This document shows, piece by piece, positions 8,344-16,525 of a stretch of 38,035 nucleotides of DNA. Made by a program: the position numbers and the translations under genes. Positions within the stretch are counted from its first letter, which is position 1. Every line of letters starts with the position of its first letter. The stretch covers positions 1 to 38,035 of the forward strand of contig DAITMB010000042.1 of the NCBI GenBank assembly GCA_036835375.1, in the 5' to 3' direction. A model generated the notes under the pieces. The model was not told where the DNA came from. It made no database searches and worked only from the letters and a program-made list of their open reading frames with translations. The DNA comes from JANQTF01 sp036835375. Its GTDB lineage: Bacteria > Bacteroidota > Bacteroidia > J057.

Positions 8344-9267
8344 TTACTCGGAAGTTTTTTCCTTAAATTGATCTGTATCGGAATCAAGGTCGAAGTCGTC
8401 CACCACACCGGGATAAAATTCGGAGTGCATGAGAGACTCTATTTCTTCCATCGTGGCCTGTGTCTGCTCCGTTTCGAAGAGTAGGTTATCGATCATGATA
8501 TCCTCTCGCTCCGTGTTTTGGAGCGTCATCGGCTGATCTTTAATGTATTCTACCATCTCTTCAATGGTCTGGAGCTGTTCTTCGATGATCTCGCGATTTT
8601 CCTGCACCTTCACGTAGTTTTCCATTTTCATTTGGAACAACTTCAGGCGCTTTTCCTTGATTTTGCGCAGGCGGCTGCTCGCGTCCTTCAATTCACGGTT
8701 GAGCTTGTCGATCTCTGTGACCGTCTGATGCATCATGTCTTGATTGGTCATTTCAGGAAATTTATCCTTGAAATAGAGCAACCTGACATAGGACAGCTCA
8801 ATGGCGTTCATCTTATTCAGAAAGCGATTGACGAGATTAGGAACAGCAGAATTGATCTTTTTGTAACCATCGCGCACTTCTTTGAGGCGCTTACGCAACT
8901 TGTCGAATCGACGCTGTGACTCTAGGGTGAGGTCGTTGTAATAATCGACCATGGTCTTTGTCTTTTGAAAGGCGTCGATGTCCTGCTGATACTTGGCATT
9001 GATGGCGCGGACAAATCTAGGATTTTGTGTGATCGAACTCAGAAAGCTCAGTTCCAAGCCGCCTGCCATCAGAATCACCGACGCCGCCAGTAATCCTTCG
9101 GAGCCTCCTGCCCCGATCCAACTCGCAATTTCAGGAACGAGAATCACCCCCAAAGCAGCCAGGGCAGTGATCGCGGTAAGTCCCATCAAGTGTACTGGCC
9201 AAAAAAAGGCTTCTTTGGTGTAGTTGATGAACTTTTGAATGCGGGGCTTTCTTTTTTTCGTCGCCAA
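8344..9267 (-). CDS. Unrecognised membrane protein with long coiled coil
   Basis: I do not recognise this 307-residue protein. A basic N-terminus (KKRKPRIQK) precedes two hydrophobic segments, about residues 24-46 and 55-77, that read as a transmembrane hairpin. The rest is highly charged and helical, with coiled-coil-like heptads at about 95-140 and 178-245 and an acidic tail (DDFDLDSDTDQ). With the positive-inside rule, the long C-terminal part is probably cytoplasmic. It lies downstream of gltX on the same strand but 315 bases away, so cotranscription is uncertain. The start is taken as TTG 9267; no ATG lies before the first membrane segment. It could be a scaffold or a membrane-stress protein, but nothing in the sequence decides this. 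Confidence 0.75.
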   Translation of the reverse strand: MATKKRKPRIQKFINYTKEAFFWPVHLMGLTAITALAALGVILVPEIASWIGAGGSEGLLAASVILMAGGLELSFLSSITQNPRFVRAINAKYQQDIDAFQKTKTMVDYYNDLTLESQRRFDKLRKRLKEVRDGYKKINSAVPNLVNRFLNKMNAIELSYVRLLYFKDKFPEMTNQDMMHQTVTEIDKLNRELKDASSRLRKIKEKRLKLFQMKMENYVKVQENREIIEEQLQTIEEMVEYIKDQPMTLQNTEREDIMIDNLLFETEQTQATMEEIESLMHSEFYPGVVDDFDLDSDTDQFKEKTSE

Positions 9268-9582
9268 GACTATAAAGCTAAATGTTGGGAATGCAATGAG
9301 GAAAACGGTTGGGAGCCATTAGTGCTTGATAGAGTCAACCCAGAAGGCAAAGGTTGAACCGTGATTCTGCCAATGTGAATTGTTCGTTCTGTCTAGCGGT
9401 CTTGAAATGGCATCTGTGTTGTCGGGTTCATTGTACGCTCTTGATTTTTGCAGGTTGTGAGCCAAAAGGTACGAAGGGGATTGCAGAAAAAGAATGTTTC
9501 TCTGAGAAGATCTTCAAGGCCCTTATCGTCGTCGATCGTGAAAATGGAGTTCAATGGTAGCCTCCGTAGCGCTTGTCAGCAC
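9268..9582. other. Gene-free gap between gltX and the coiled-coil gene
   Basis: There is no convincing gene in these 315 bases. On the minus strand, AACCTTTG (9355-9348) differs from the Bacteroidota -7 consensus at one position and could start transcription of the coiled-coil gene about 80 bases downstream. No terminator hairpin was seen after gltX. Confidence 0.4.
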
Positions 9583-11124
9583 TCAGGAAAGCCGCTGGAT
9601 CGCATGGCGTAGCCGACCAAGGGTCTCCTCGCGTCCGATCAGCGCAGCAATGTCAAACACTCCGGGACCTGCCCCCATTCCTGTGAGTGCCAATCGCAGG
9701 GGAGCCATGATGCGCCCCTTCCCAATTTCCAGCCGGGCGACCAACCCCTCGAATGTAGCCTCTAACTGCGCGGCTTGCCACGATGTTTCTGCCAGCCCTT
9801 CGAATGCTTCGATCATTTGCTCAATCAGCGCCGGCGTATCTGCCTTCCACTGCTTGCTCCTCATTTTTTCGTCATAGGTGCTGGGCGCTTCAAACAGGTA
9901 TGGCGCTTGAGTCACGAATTCTGGCGCGAGCGATACCCGCTCTTTCATGAGCGCGATGATTCCCCGCAAAAAAACCTCGTCTCGCTCCCCATATCCAGCC
10001 TCTGCCACCGCGATCTTGATCAGTGGCAGAAGATCTTCGTCGTCGCTGTGTTCGCGGAGATATTGCTCATTGAACCACCTGAGCTTGTCCAAATTGAAGT
10101 GGGTGGGCGCACTGTGAATGCGCGACAAGCTAAAACGCTCGGAGAGTCGCGCCAGAGACATGATTTCTTCCTCGTCGCCGGGGTTCCAACCTAAGAGCGC
10201 GAGAAAATTCACCATCGCGCCCGGCAGGTATCCTTGCTCGCGGTAGCCGATGGAGCGACTGCCTGTTTCTGGGTCTGTCCACGAGGTCGGAAACACCGAA
10301 AATCCCAATTTGTCGCCCGTTCGTTTGCTCATCTTTCCCTTTCCGTTGGGGTTGAGGATGAGCGGCAAATGCACAAATGCTGGCATGGTGTCCTGCCAGC
10401 CAAGCGCTTGATACAGCATCACGTGGAGTGGGGTAGAGGAGAGCCATTCTTCGCCTCGAATCACATGGGTCACCTGCATGAGGTGGTCGTCCACGACATT
10501 GGCGAGGTGATAGGTGGGGAATCCATCGCTTTTCAGCAGGACTTTGTCGTCGAGTTGGCTGCTGTGAAAGGAAACGGTGTCCCGCACGAGATCGCTAAAG
10601 GCGATGTCCTGATCGGCGGGCATGTTGAACCGAATCACGTAGGGTGCCCCACTGGCGATTCGAGCCGCCACTTCCTCCGGGGAGAGGGAATAGCTGTTGC
10701 TCATGGAGGCCCGGGTGAGATAATTGTATTGCTGAATGCTCGATCCTTCCTCTTTCAGGCGCTCGCGCATGGCTTCGAGGTCTTCGGCGCTGTCAAAAGC
10801 GTAGTAGCCCCAGCCAGACTCAATGAGTTGGTCAGCATATTGCTGGTACAGGCCCTGGGCGGCGCGTTCGCTCTGGCGGTAGGGGGCATGAGGACCCCCT
10901 TCTGCTACGCCTTCATCAAATTCGATACCGAGCCAGCGCAGCGATTGCATGATATATTCCTCCGCACCTTCTACATATCGGGTTTGGTCGGTGTCCTCAA
11001 TTCGGAGCAAAAGCTTGCCACCTTGCTGGCGTGCAAATAGATAGTTGTAAAGGGCAGTGCGAACGCCACCGATGTGGAGGGGACCCGTGGGACTGGGAGC
11101 GAATCTGACGACGACTGAAGACAT
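9583..11124 (-). CDS. gltX: Glutamate--tRNA ligase
   Basis: The 513-residue class I synthetase starts with VVVRFAPSPTGPLHIGG (HIGG at 17-20), has RIEDTDQTRY at 41-50 and KMSKR at 264-268. This is the standard GluRS layout, followed by a helical anticodon-binding domain. After KMSKR there is an insertion (TGDKLGFSVFPTSWTDPETGSRSIGYRE) that matches my recollection of Bacteroidota GluRS. No zinc-binding cysteine cluster was seen. It charges tRNA-Glu in the cytosol. ATG 11124 places the first strand directly before the HIGH region, as expected. Transcription probably begins at the element at 11234-11241, giving a leader of about 100 bases. Confidence 0.96.
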   Translation of the reverse strand: MSSVVVRFAPSPTGPLHIGGVRTALYNYLFARQQGGKLLLRIEDTDQTRYVEGAEEYIMQSLRWLGIEFDEGVAEGGPHAPYRQSERAAQGLYQQYADQLIESGWGYYAFDSAEDLEAMRERLKEEGSSIQQYNYLTRASMSNSYSLSPEEVAARIASGAPYVIRFNMPADQDIAFSDLVRDTVSFHSSQLDDKVLLKSDGFPTYHLANVVDDHLMQVTHVIRGEEWLSSTPLHVMLYQALGWQDTMPAFVHLPLILNPNGKGKMSKRTGDKLGFSVFPTSWTDPETGSRSIGYREQGYLPGAMVNFLALLGWNPGDEEEIMSLARLSERFSLSRIHSAPTHFNLDKLRWFNEQYLREHSDDEDLLPLIKIAVAEAGYGERDEVFLRGIIALMKERVSLAPEFVTQAPYLFEAPSTYDEKMRSKQWKADTPALIEQMIEAFEGLAETSWQAAQLEATFEGLVARLEIGKGRIMAPLRLALTGMGAGPGVFDIAALIGREETLGRLRHAIQRLS

Positions 11125-11447
11125 AGGGGAAAGAGGAAAGGAAGTTTTCGGAAAATGCGGAGGTCCTGTTCAGCACAGGAAAGGGAACTGACTGCGAAAG
11201 ATTCTCCGTTGAGAAACGTACTCAGAACAGCCCCAAAGGTAGCAGAATTCCTTGTAACCAGTGCAGCAGTGCAATGTTGGCCCTGCCAAACGAGCGCCCT
11301 GAGAGAAATTTCCGCCTGCTTCGAAGAGCGAGATTTTTGCCCACCATACTGAGCAGCGATTTTGGGGACATTCTGATTGCCCAACGCCATCACGCTGGAA
11401 CTTTCCTTATCTTTCAAGATCTCTTTCCCCTTCCAACATCTTCATTT
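11125..11447. other. Divergent intergenic region between gltX and the DUF4440 gene
   Basis: These 323 bases separate two divergent genes and hold no gene of their own. They contain the gltX promoter-like element (11234-11241, minus). On the plus strand, TATCTTTC at 11408-11415 differs from TAnnTTTG at one position, 33 bases before the DUF4440 start. No RNA gene was recognised. Confidence 0.45.
11234..11241 (-). promoter_or_regulatory. Probable gltX promoter -7 element
   Basis: On the minus strand this is TACCTTTG, an exact TAnnTTTG match, about 110 bases before the gltX start. No well-spaced TTTG was seen upstream, so the call rests on the -7 element only. Confidence 0.4.
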
Positions 11448-11900
11448 ATGCGTGCGATTCTCGTCCTCATTCCTCTCGGCTTCTACTTTTTCATAGGAAT
11501 CCTGTCGGCCCAGGAAGCGCTGCCTTCCGTGCGGGCAGCGGACGCTTTGCAGATCATGGCCATCATGGAGTCGCAAGAAAATGCTTGGAACGAAGGGAAT
11601 CATGAAGCATTCATGAAAGGGTATTGGGAATCAGATTCCTTGATGTATGTAGGGAAGTCGGGTATCTCCTACGGCTACGACAACACCCTGGCGCGCTATC
11701 GTCAAGCTTACCCCGATCAGCGTTCGATGGGGACACTTTCTTTCGAAATCTTACATCTCATTTCGCTAGGCAAAAAAGAAGCCCTGATGATCGGAAAATG
11801 GACCCTTCAGCGCCAGGACGGCGATCTTGACGGACATTTTTCTCTCGTATGGAACAAGATTCGTGGCAAATGGGTGATCATTTGCGACCACAGCTCTTGA
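11448..11900 (+). CDS. Secreted DUF4440/SnoaL-like (NTF2-fold) protein
   Basis: From ATG 11448 the protein has 150 residues: a signal peptide at about 1-21 (ending L-S-A before Q22) and then one compact domain. The domain pattern fits the NTF2-like/DUF4440 fold: an N-terminal helix with IMAIMESQENAWNEGNHEAFMKGYW, then SDSLMYVGKSG, YRQAYPD, and strands ending in GHFSLVWNKIRGKWVIICDHSS. Related proteins are small periplasmic or extracytoplasmic proteins mostly without known function; some bind small ligands. The closing W-x-I-x-x-D-H-S is typical of the family. It stands alone between gltX and the dcw cluster. An in-frame extension upstream to 11274 has no codon-like character and was not used. 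Confidence 0.8.
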   Translation: MRAILVLIPLGFYFFIGILSAQEALPSVRAADALQIMAIMESQENAWNEGNHEAFMKGYWESDSLMYVGKSGISYGYDNTLARYRQAYPDQRSMGTLSFEILHLISLGKKEALMIGKWTLQRQDGDLDGHFSLVWNKIRGKWVIICDHSS

Positions 11901-12341
11901 GTGTCATCGGCTTTCCATGCTAAAATGCCGCGATTCTGACTTTCTGCCAGTCGAGGAGGCCATTCCTACAGATCGACCCCAGCGCACGAGGGAAAGCGTG
12001 CAGACATTGATCATAGGCCTTTGCCCTTAATAATTCCTGATAATCCGAAAGGAATCCCTCTTGCCGATAGCAACGAGGGACGATGAGTGCACCCGATCTG
12101 TTTCCAGATCCAGGGATGTAAGCCATTTTGGTCCCTTTTCTCCCACCAAGACCCGTATTTCTCCCACTGGATTCCCCCATCTACCCACTTTCTCCCCCGT
12201 CATTATTCTTTTTTTATTAGCAATAACGGCGGTAGTCTTCTAAAAACCGAGAAGGCATTGCAAAAATTATGAAGATCTTGCTATATAAATTTGGAAAGTT
12301 CGTGGGATGGAAGTTTATTGACAATAAATGAAGATTTTTTG

Positions 12342-12366
12342 TGGGAGAGAGTGGGAATAAGTGGGA
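12342..12366 (+). promoter_or_regulatory. MraZ operator: three TGGGA boxes at 10-bp spacing
   Basis: TGGGA occurs at 12342-12346, 12352-12356 and 12362-12366, each separated by exactly five bases. This is the TGGGN-N5-TGGGN-N5-TGGGN arrangement described for the E. coli MraZ binding site in front of mraZ. It ends nine bases upstream of the -7-like element at 12376, so a bound MraZ ring would cover the promoter spacer, which fits autorepression of the dcw cluster. That it works the same way here is inferred. Confidence 0.85.
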
Positions 12367-12375
12367 TTTTTTTCG

Positions 12376-12383
12376 TAACCTTG
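12376..12383 (+). promoter_or_regulatory. Probable dcw/mraZ promoter -7 element
   Basis: TAACCTTG followed by CA differs from TAnnTTTG at one position and lies 28 bases before the mraZ ATG, directly after the MraZ boxes. No TTTG is found at the usual spacing; the spacer region is the operator itself. Confidence 0.5.
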
Positions 12384-12410
12384 CATCATATGGACGCAGT
12401 CCTTTGAGTG

Positions 12411-12875
12411 ATGAAGTCGTTGATTGGAGAATATAGCTGTAAGGTGGATGACAAGGGGCGATTCCTCGTTCCCTCCGGACTCCGCAAGCAGTTGCCAGAA
12501 GATCAGCGAGATGAGTTTGTGATCAACCGGGGATTTGACAAGTGCCTTGTCATGTATCCGGTGGAGGTCTGGGAAAAAGAGCTACAGCGGATTCAGTCAC
12601 GGAATCAGTACGTGAAGAAGAACCGCGATTTCACCCGCTTATTCCTCAACGGTGCGACGCCCGTGACGCTGGATGGCAATGGGAGAGCTTTGATTCCCAA
12701 GCGATTGTCAGAGCAGATTGGTCTTGGAAAAGACTTGGTCGTGTTAGGACAGATCGACAAGATGGAAATCTGGGATGAAAAGACATATCAGACCTGGATG
12801 GACTCGCCCGAGGTTGACTTTGACCAACTCGCCGAAGAGGTGATGTCGGATACATCGGAAAATGAAGCATCATGA
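12411..12875 (+). CDS. mraZ: Transcriptional regulator MraZ
   Basis: The 154-residue protein starts at ATG 12411; a GTG three bases earlier is also possible. It has two AbrB/SpoVT-type repeats: residues about 4-50 (IGEYSCKVDDKGRFLVPSGLRKQL) and 80-125 (ATPVTLDGNGRALIPKRLSEQIGL). The DKGRFLVP and GNGRALIP motifs are the DNA-contacting loops of this family. MraZ forms a ring and binds direct TGGGN repeats before its own gene, repressing the division and cell wall cluster in E. coli; three perfect boxes lie at 12342-12366. The acidic C-terminal tail (about 130-154) is longer than in E. coli MraZ. The stop overlaps the rsmH start (ATGA, 12872-12875), so the two are coupled. First gene of the dcw cluster. 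Confidence 0.95.
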   Translation: MKSLIGEYSCKVDDKGRFLVPSGLRKQLPEDQRDEFVINRGFDKCLVMYPVEVWEKELQRIQSRNQYVKKNRDFTRLFLNGATPVTLDGNGRALIPKRLSEQIGLGKDLVVLGQIDKMEIWDEKTYQTWMDSPEVDFDQLAEEVMSDTSENEAS

Positions 12876-13777
12876 CCGAAGGCTATCATCTCCCGGTGCT
12901 GCTCCAGCAGTCTGTGGATCTGCTGAACATCAAGCCAGAAGGCACCTATGTTGACGTGACTTTTGGCGGCGGTGGACATTCGCAAGAGATCTTGCGCAGG
13001 CTCGTAGGAGGGCGATTGATCGCCTTTGACAGGGACCCGGATGCGGAGGGCAACCTCCCGACAGATCCCAGAATCGAGTTTGTCGCAGAAGACTTTCAGT
13101 TCTTTGACCGGGTATGGCAACAGCGCCAGTGGGGTCAGGTAGATGGGGTGTTAGCTGATTTGGGCGTTTCCTCCCATCAGTTTGACACGGCAGAGCGAGG
13201 ATTTTCTTTTCGCTTCGATGCGCCGCTGGATATGCGAATGGATCCCCGAAAGGGCAAATCTGCTGCGGATGTCCTGGCTGAATACGAAGAAATTGATCTT
13301 CATCACTTGTTCAGAGACTATGGTGAAATCACCAACTCTCGAAAAGTAGCTCGAATTCTGGTGGAGCGACGTCAAAAATCTCCCATCAGGACCACAGGGG
13401 AGCTGGATCATGCCATCGAAACTTGTATTCCTCCCAAGCGGAAATACAAGTACCTCGCACAGGTGTATCAAGCACTTCGCATGGAGGTCAACGGTGAAAT
13501 TGATTCGCTTCAAGCGATGCTCCAGGCCTCGCTTCAGTGGCTCAAACCGGGAGGAAGGCTGGTCGTGATTAGCTACCACTCGCTAGAGGATCGCCTCGTG
13601 AAGCGCTTTGTTAAAACGGGCAACTTGGCTGGCGTGGAGATGAAAGACGATGTGTATGGACACTCTCTCACGCCTTTCAACTTGATCACCCGGAGGGCCA
13701 TCCAGGCAGACGAAAACGAAATCAACAGCAACCCCCGCGCACGTTCCGCAAGATTGAGGGCAGCTGAGAAAAAATAA
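12872..13777 (+). CDS. rsmH: 16S rRNA (cytosine(1402)-N(4))-methyltransferase
   Basis: The 301-residue protein has the family opening YHLPVLLQQSVDLL, the SAM-binding loop DVTFGGGGHSQEIL (about 29-42), DRDPDA, LADLGVSSHQFD, RGFSFRFDAPLDMRMD and the late KPGGRLVVISYHSLEDRLVK motif. All are hallmarks of RsmH (MraW). It methylates the N4 position of C1402 in the decoding centre of 16S rRNA. Its length and motif order are standard. It starts within the mraZ stop codon, and the ftsL-like gene follows after 51 bases. Confidence 0.97.
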   Translation: MTEGYHLPVLLQQSVDLLNIKPEGTYVDVTFGGGGHSQEILRRLVGGRLIAFDRDPDAEGNLPTDPRIEFVAEDFQFFDRVWQQRQWGQVDGVLADLGVSSHQFDTAERGFSFRFDAPLDMRMDPRKGKSAADVLAEYEEIDLHHLFRDYGEITNSRKVARILVERRQKSPIRTTGELDHAIETCIPPKRKYKYLAQVYQALRMEVNGEIDSLQAMLQASLQWLKPGGRLVVISYHSLEDRLVKRFVKTGNLAGVEMKDDVYGHSLTPFNLITRRAIQADENEINSNPRARSARLRAAEKK

Positions 13778-13828
13778 AGAAAATTGGGTGTTGAGCCCAA
13801 GCTTAAGTACAGACAAACGACAAAGGTT

Positions 13829-14179
13829 ATGCAACCCATCATCTCCCCCAAGCACCTGCACAAGCAGGCCAAAACCGTGGAACGGAAGGCCGGAAAAGGG
13901 CTGAAGATCCGCAAGGTGGACGATTACTTGCGCTTTGTCATATTCCTGGCGCTCATTGGGATGGCATACATTTTCAATTCTCATCTCGCCGAGCGACAAG
14001 TGAAGCAACTGGAGGAGGTGCGAGCTTCGGTGAAAGAACAGAAGTCTCGCTATCTGCTCAAGCAGGCGACCCTCGGCGCGACCGTGAGATTTTCTGAGAT
14101 TGAGGCAGCAGCCGATACCTTGGGACTCCGGCGATTGGCACAGACACCCTTTGAATTAACTGTTACTCACAACCCCTGA
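13829..14179 (+). CDS. ftsL: FtsL-like cell division protein
   Basis: From ATG 13829 the protein has 116 residues: a basic cytoplasmic head (HLHKQAKTVERKAGKGLKIRK), one membrane segment at about 34-50 (LRFVIFLALIGMAYIFN) and a short extracytoplasmic coiled coil (HLAERQVKQLEEVRASVKEQKSRY). The position between rsmH and ftsI, single-pass topology and coiled coil identify it as FtsL, although sequence conservation in this family is low. FtsL forms a complex with FtsQ and FtsB that activates FtsW/FtsI. A TTG 45 bases upstream is in frame but ATG is preferred. The C-terminus SEIEAAADTLGLRRL resembles the FtsL end seen in other Bacteroidota. Confidence 0.8.
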   Translation: MQPIISPKHLHKQAKTVERKAGKGLKIRKVDDYLRFVIFLALIGMAYIFNSHLAERQVKQLEEVRASVKEQKSRYLLKQATLGATVRFSEIEAAADTLGLRRLAQTPFELTVTHNP

Positions 14180-14260
14180 ACCCTTTTTTTACATACAACC
14201 CTCTCCTTACCCCACTTTCACCCACACGACCCAGTCCCCCCTCTTGCTCATTTTTCCCGA

Positions 14261-14383
14261 ATGATTTCGCTCTCGGAGGCGCTCAGCGCTGTTTCCCAGG
14301 AGCATGCCCGCGTATGCAAAAATTTGAGCTGGCATATCCCTGATTTATCGCATTCACAGCAACCCAATCACCCGTTGCAATGA
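14261..14383 (+). CDS. Possible 40-residue ORF just before ftsI (doubtful)
   Basis: In the 208-base gap between ftsL and ftsI, an ATG at 14261 opens 40 codons ending in TGA at 14381-14383, four bases before the ftsI ATG. The product would start MISLSEALSAVSQEHARVCK and shows no signal peptide, membrane segment or known motif. Close spacing would allow translational coupling to ftsI, but an open frame of this size can occur by chance. I do not recognise it. The rest of the gap is C-rich and shows nothing else. Confidence 0.2.
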   Translation: MISLSEALSAVSQEHARVCKNLSWHIPDLSHSQQPNHPLQ

Positions 14384-14387
14384 CAAC

Positions 14388-16499
14388 ATGAAACGATCTT
14401 CTCCACATATCCTCCCCCGCGTGTACGCACTATTCGGCTTTTTTTTGCTGGTAGGGCTATTGCTCGTGATCCGAATGATGGTATTGCAGTGGAATCAAGA
14501 CCACTGGATGGCCATGGAAGAAGAGCAGCGGGTCTTTATTAAAAAGGTGGTTGCCGACCGGGGAAGCATCCTGTCAGAAGACGGAACCATTTTGGCGACC
14601 AGTATTCCCTTCTATCGCTTGGCGCTGGATGTGACCCTGATCGACTCGATGAAGTGGGAAAATTTCTCTGATTCTCTCCTCGAACTGTCCGGCCGCCTCG
14701 CTTACCTTTTTGATCAGCCAGAGAATGACAGCCTGTTCGAGATTTCGCGCAGGGCCTATTATGATAAGGTCATGAAGGCCATGGACGAAAAGGATCGACA
14801 CATTTACCTACATCTGAATAAGATCAATTTCCGCCAACTCGAAGTCGTGCAGACCTGGCCGATCGTGAACCGCGGTCGTTGGGAGTCGGGCTTCATCGTG
14901 GAGCCTTTCCTCAACGAGCGATTTTATCCATTTGGAGAACTGGCCAAAGTGACCCTGGGAACCTTGGTCGATGATACTGTAGGTGTGAGAGGACTGGAAA
15001 ATTCATTTCAGGCCCATTTGAGAGGGAGAGATGGCTACCTGCTGGCACAAAGGGTCATAGGCGGCTCCTATGTTCCTTTGGACGAATATGGCCGCGAATC
15101 CTCCTTTGATGGCCTTGACATTGTCACGACCCTCGATCTGGGCATGCAAGAAATTGTGTCAAGGGCGCTTGAAGAAGGGGTCAGAGCCAATGACGCCAAG
15201 TATGGCACGGCCATTCTGATGGAAGTGGAGACGGGAAAGATCAAGGCATTGGCGAATTATCCCGAGACCTTCAACCATGCCATTGCGACCCGGATTGAGC
15301 CAGGATCTACCTTCAAACTTGCCAGCGCCGCGGCGCTCATGGAAGACCTGCTGATCGACATCTGTGACACCATCGACACAGGCAATGGGCGCGTGATGTA
15401 TGACGACAAGGAAGTGACGGACAATGGCCACGCGTACGGACGAATTACCCTCGAAGAAGTGATCGCCCATTCCTCCAACGTGGGGATTTCCAAGGCGATC
15501 AGCGACAAATATGGCCGTGAACCCAAGAAATTTTTGGAGCACCTCCGGAAATTTGGATTCTATGAGCCAGCCATGAATGGGATCAATGGAGAGCCATATC
15601 CCAAGATCATGAATCCCGACGAAAAAGAATGGACCATCGCTACACTGCCTTCTATGTCTTATGGCTATTCCATCGGGGTGACTCCCATCCAAATGACGGC
15701 CTTTTACAATGGAATTGCCAACCAAGGGAAGCTCATGCGCCCCTGGATCGTGAGCGAGGTCCGCGATAACTCTCGCACCATCGAGACCTTTGGGCCTGAG
15801 ATGGTCAATGAGTCGATGATGACTCCTCAAACCGCTTTTTTGGTGCGGGACATGATGATGGCTGTCATCAGATATGGTACTGCGACAAGGCAGTTTCGGG
15901 GACTCCCCTTCGCTGTAGCAGGAAAAACTGGCACTGCGCGGAAAAACGTCAACGGACGCTACGTGAAGGAATATCGGGCTTCGTTTGGAGGGTTTTTTCC
16001 TGCCGATGCACCTCGATACACGCTCTACATCATGGTAGATGAGCCGCATGGCAATGCTGCTTCGGGTGGAACAGTCGCAGCGCCGATTTTCCGAAAAATT
16101 TCCGAGCAGATCTATGCCATGGACCGGGAAATGGCTACGCCTCCAATGCTGCCTGACGTCATTGACAGCACTGAAAGGTGGCCGGAAGGGTTGATGAATC
16201 TCCCGGTGGCTCGGCAAATATATCCATCGCTGTCAATGCCCGAGCAAGTCAAGTCGGACTCGGTGGCGTGGGTGAGGTTGGCAGAAGATAGCACAGGCTC
16301 GAAGTTTTGGGAACCGCAGTCTTTTGCAGATGAAAAAGTGCCAGATGTGCGGGGCATGAGCAGCCGCGATGCCTTAGCATTATTAGAAAATTTGGGTCTG
16401 AAGGTGCGCCTTCAGGGAGTCGGACGGGTGAAACGACAATCGTTGAGTCCAGGAAATCGTGTGAAGAGCGGAATGGCCATTACCCTTGTTTTAAGCTGA
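14388..16499 (+). CDS. ftsI: Septal peptidoglycan transpeptidase FtsI (PBP3-type, with PASTA domain)
   Basis: The 703-residue class B penicillin-binding protein has one N-terminal membrane anchor (about 11-31) and a pedestal domain (ADRGSILSEDGTILATS, then the REVGLENSFQAHLRGRDG-like region). The transpeptidase domain has catalytic motifs STFK (S307-K310), SSN (S362-N364) and KTG (K513-G515). Residues 649-703 form one PASTA domain (VPDVRGMSSRDALALLENLGL...). It crosslinks septal peptidoglycan with FtsW. Other Bacteroidota division PBPs also carry a C-terminal PASTA unit. It precedes murE by 26 bases. All catalytic residues are present. Confidence 0.95.
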   Translation: MKRSSPHILPRVYALFGFFLLVGLLLVIRMMVLQWNQDHWMAMEEEQRVFIKKVVADRGSILSEDGTILATSIPFYRLALDVTLIDSMKWENFSDSLLELSGRLAYLFDQPENDSLFEISRRAYYDKVMKAMDEKDRHIYLHLNKINFRQLEVVQTWPIVNRGRWESGFIVEPFLNERFYPFGELAKVTLGTLVDDTVGVRGLENSFQAHLRGRDGYLLAQRVIGGSYVPLDEYGRESSFDGLDIVTTLDLGMQEIVSRALEEGVRANDAKYGTAILMEVETGKIKALANYPETFNHAIATRIEPGSTFKLASAAALMEDLLIDICDTIDTGNGRVMYDDKEVTDNGHAYGRITLEEVIAHSSNVGISKAISDKYGREPKKFLEHLRKFGFYEPAMNGINGEPYPKIMNPDEKEWTIATLPSMSYGYSIGVTPIQMTAFYNGIANQGKLMRPWIVSEVRDNSRTIETFGPEMVNESMMTPQTAFLVRDMMMAVIRYGTATRQFRGLPFAVAGKTGTARKNVNGRYVKEYRASFGGFFPADAPRYTLYIMVDEPHGNAASGGTVAAPIFRKISEQIYAMDREMATPPMLPDVIDSTERWPEGLMNLPVARQIYPSLSMPEQVKSDSVAWVRLAEDSTGSKFWEPQSFADEKVPDVRGMSSRDALALLENLGLKVRLQGVGRVKRQSLSPGNRVKSGMAITLVLS

Positions 16500-16525
16500 T
16501 TCAACACCCTCCAATTCCTCTTCCT

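Larger units (their letters stand above)
11901..12410. other. 510-base regulatory and gene-free region before mraZ
   Basis: There is no gene here. From about 12190 the sequence becomes strikingly AT-rich compared with its surroundings. The last 70 bases hold the MraZ operator and the mraZ promoter-like element. Further upstream, CCCA occurs at 12142, 12163 and 12184, each 21 bases apart. A fourth TGGGA in operator orientation is at 12303-12307. No clear terminator for the DUF4440 gene was found. Confidence 0.5.

Noticed and set aside
9354..9560. 68-codon plus-strand frame with LLIFAGCEPK, like a lipoprotein box
   Set aside because: TTG start, cysteine-rich unnatural composition, no proper signal peptide before the cysteine and no homology recognised.
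10234..11040. 268-codon plus-strand frame inside gltX
   Set aside because: Antisense to a firmly identified synthetase; no domain or start context.
11920..12180. 86-codon minus-strand frame between the DUF4440 gene and mraZ
   Set aside because: No signal peptide, motif or plausible start; lies in the non-coding region before mraZ.
15159..16217. 352-codon minus-strand frame inside ftsI
   Set aside because: Shadow of the FtsI reading frame, whose catalytic motifs are all on the plus strand.
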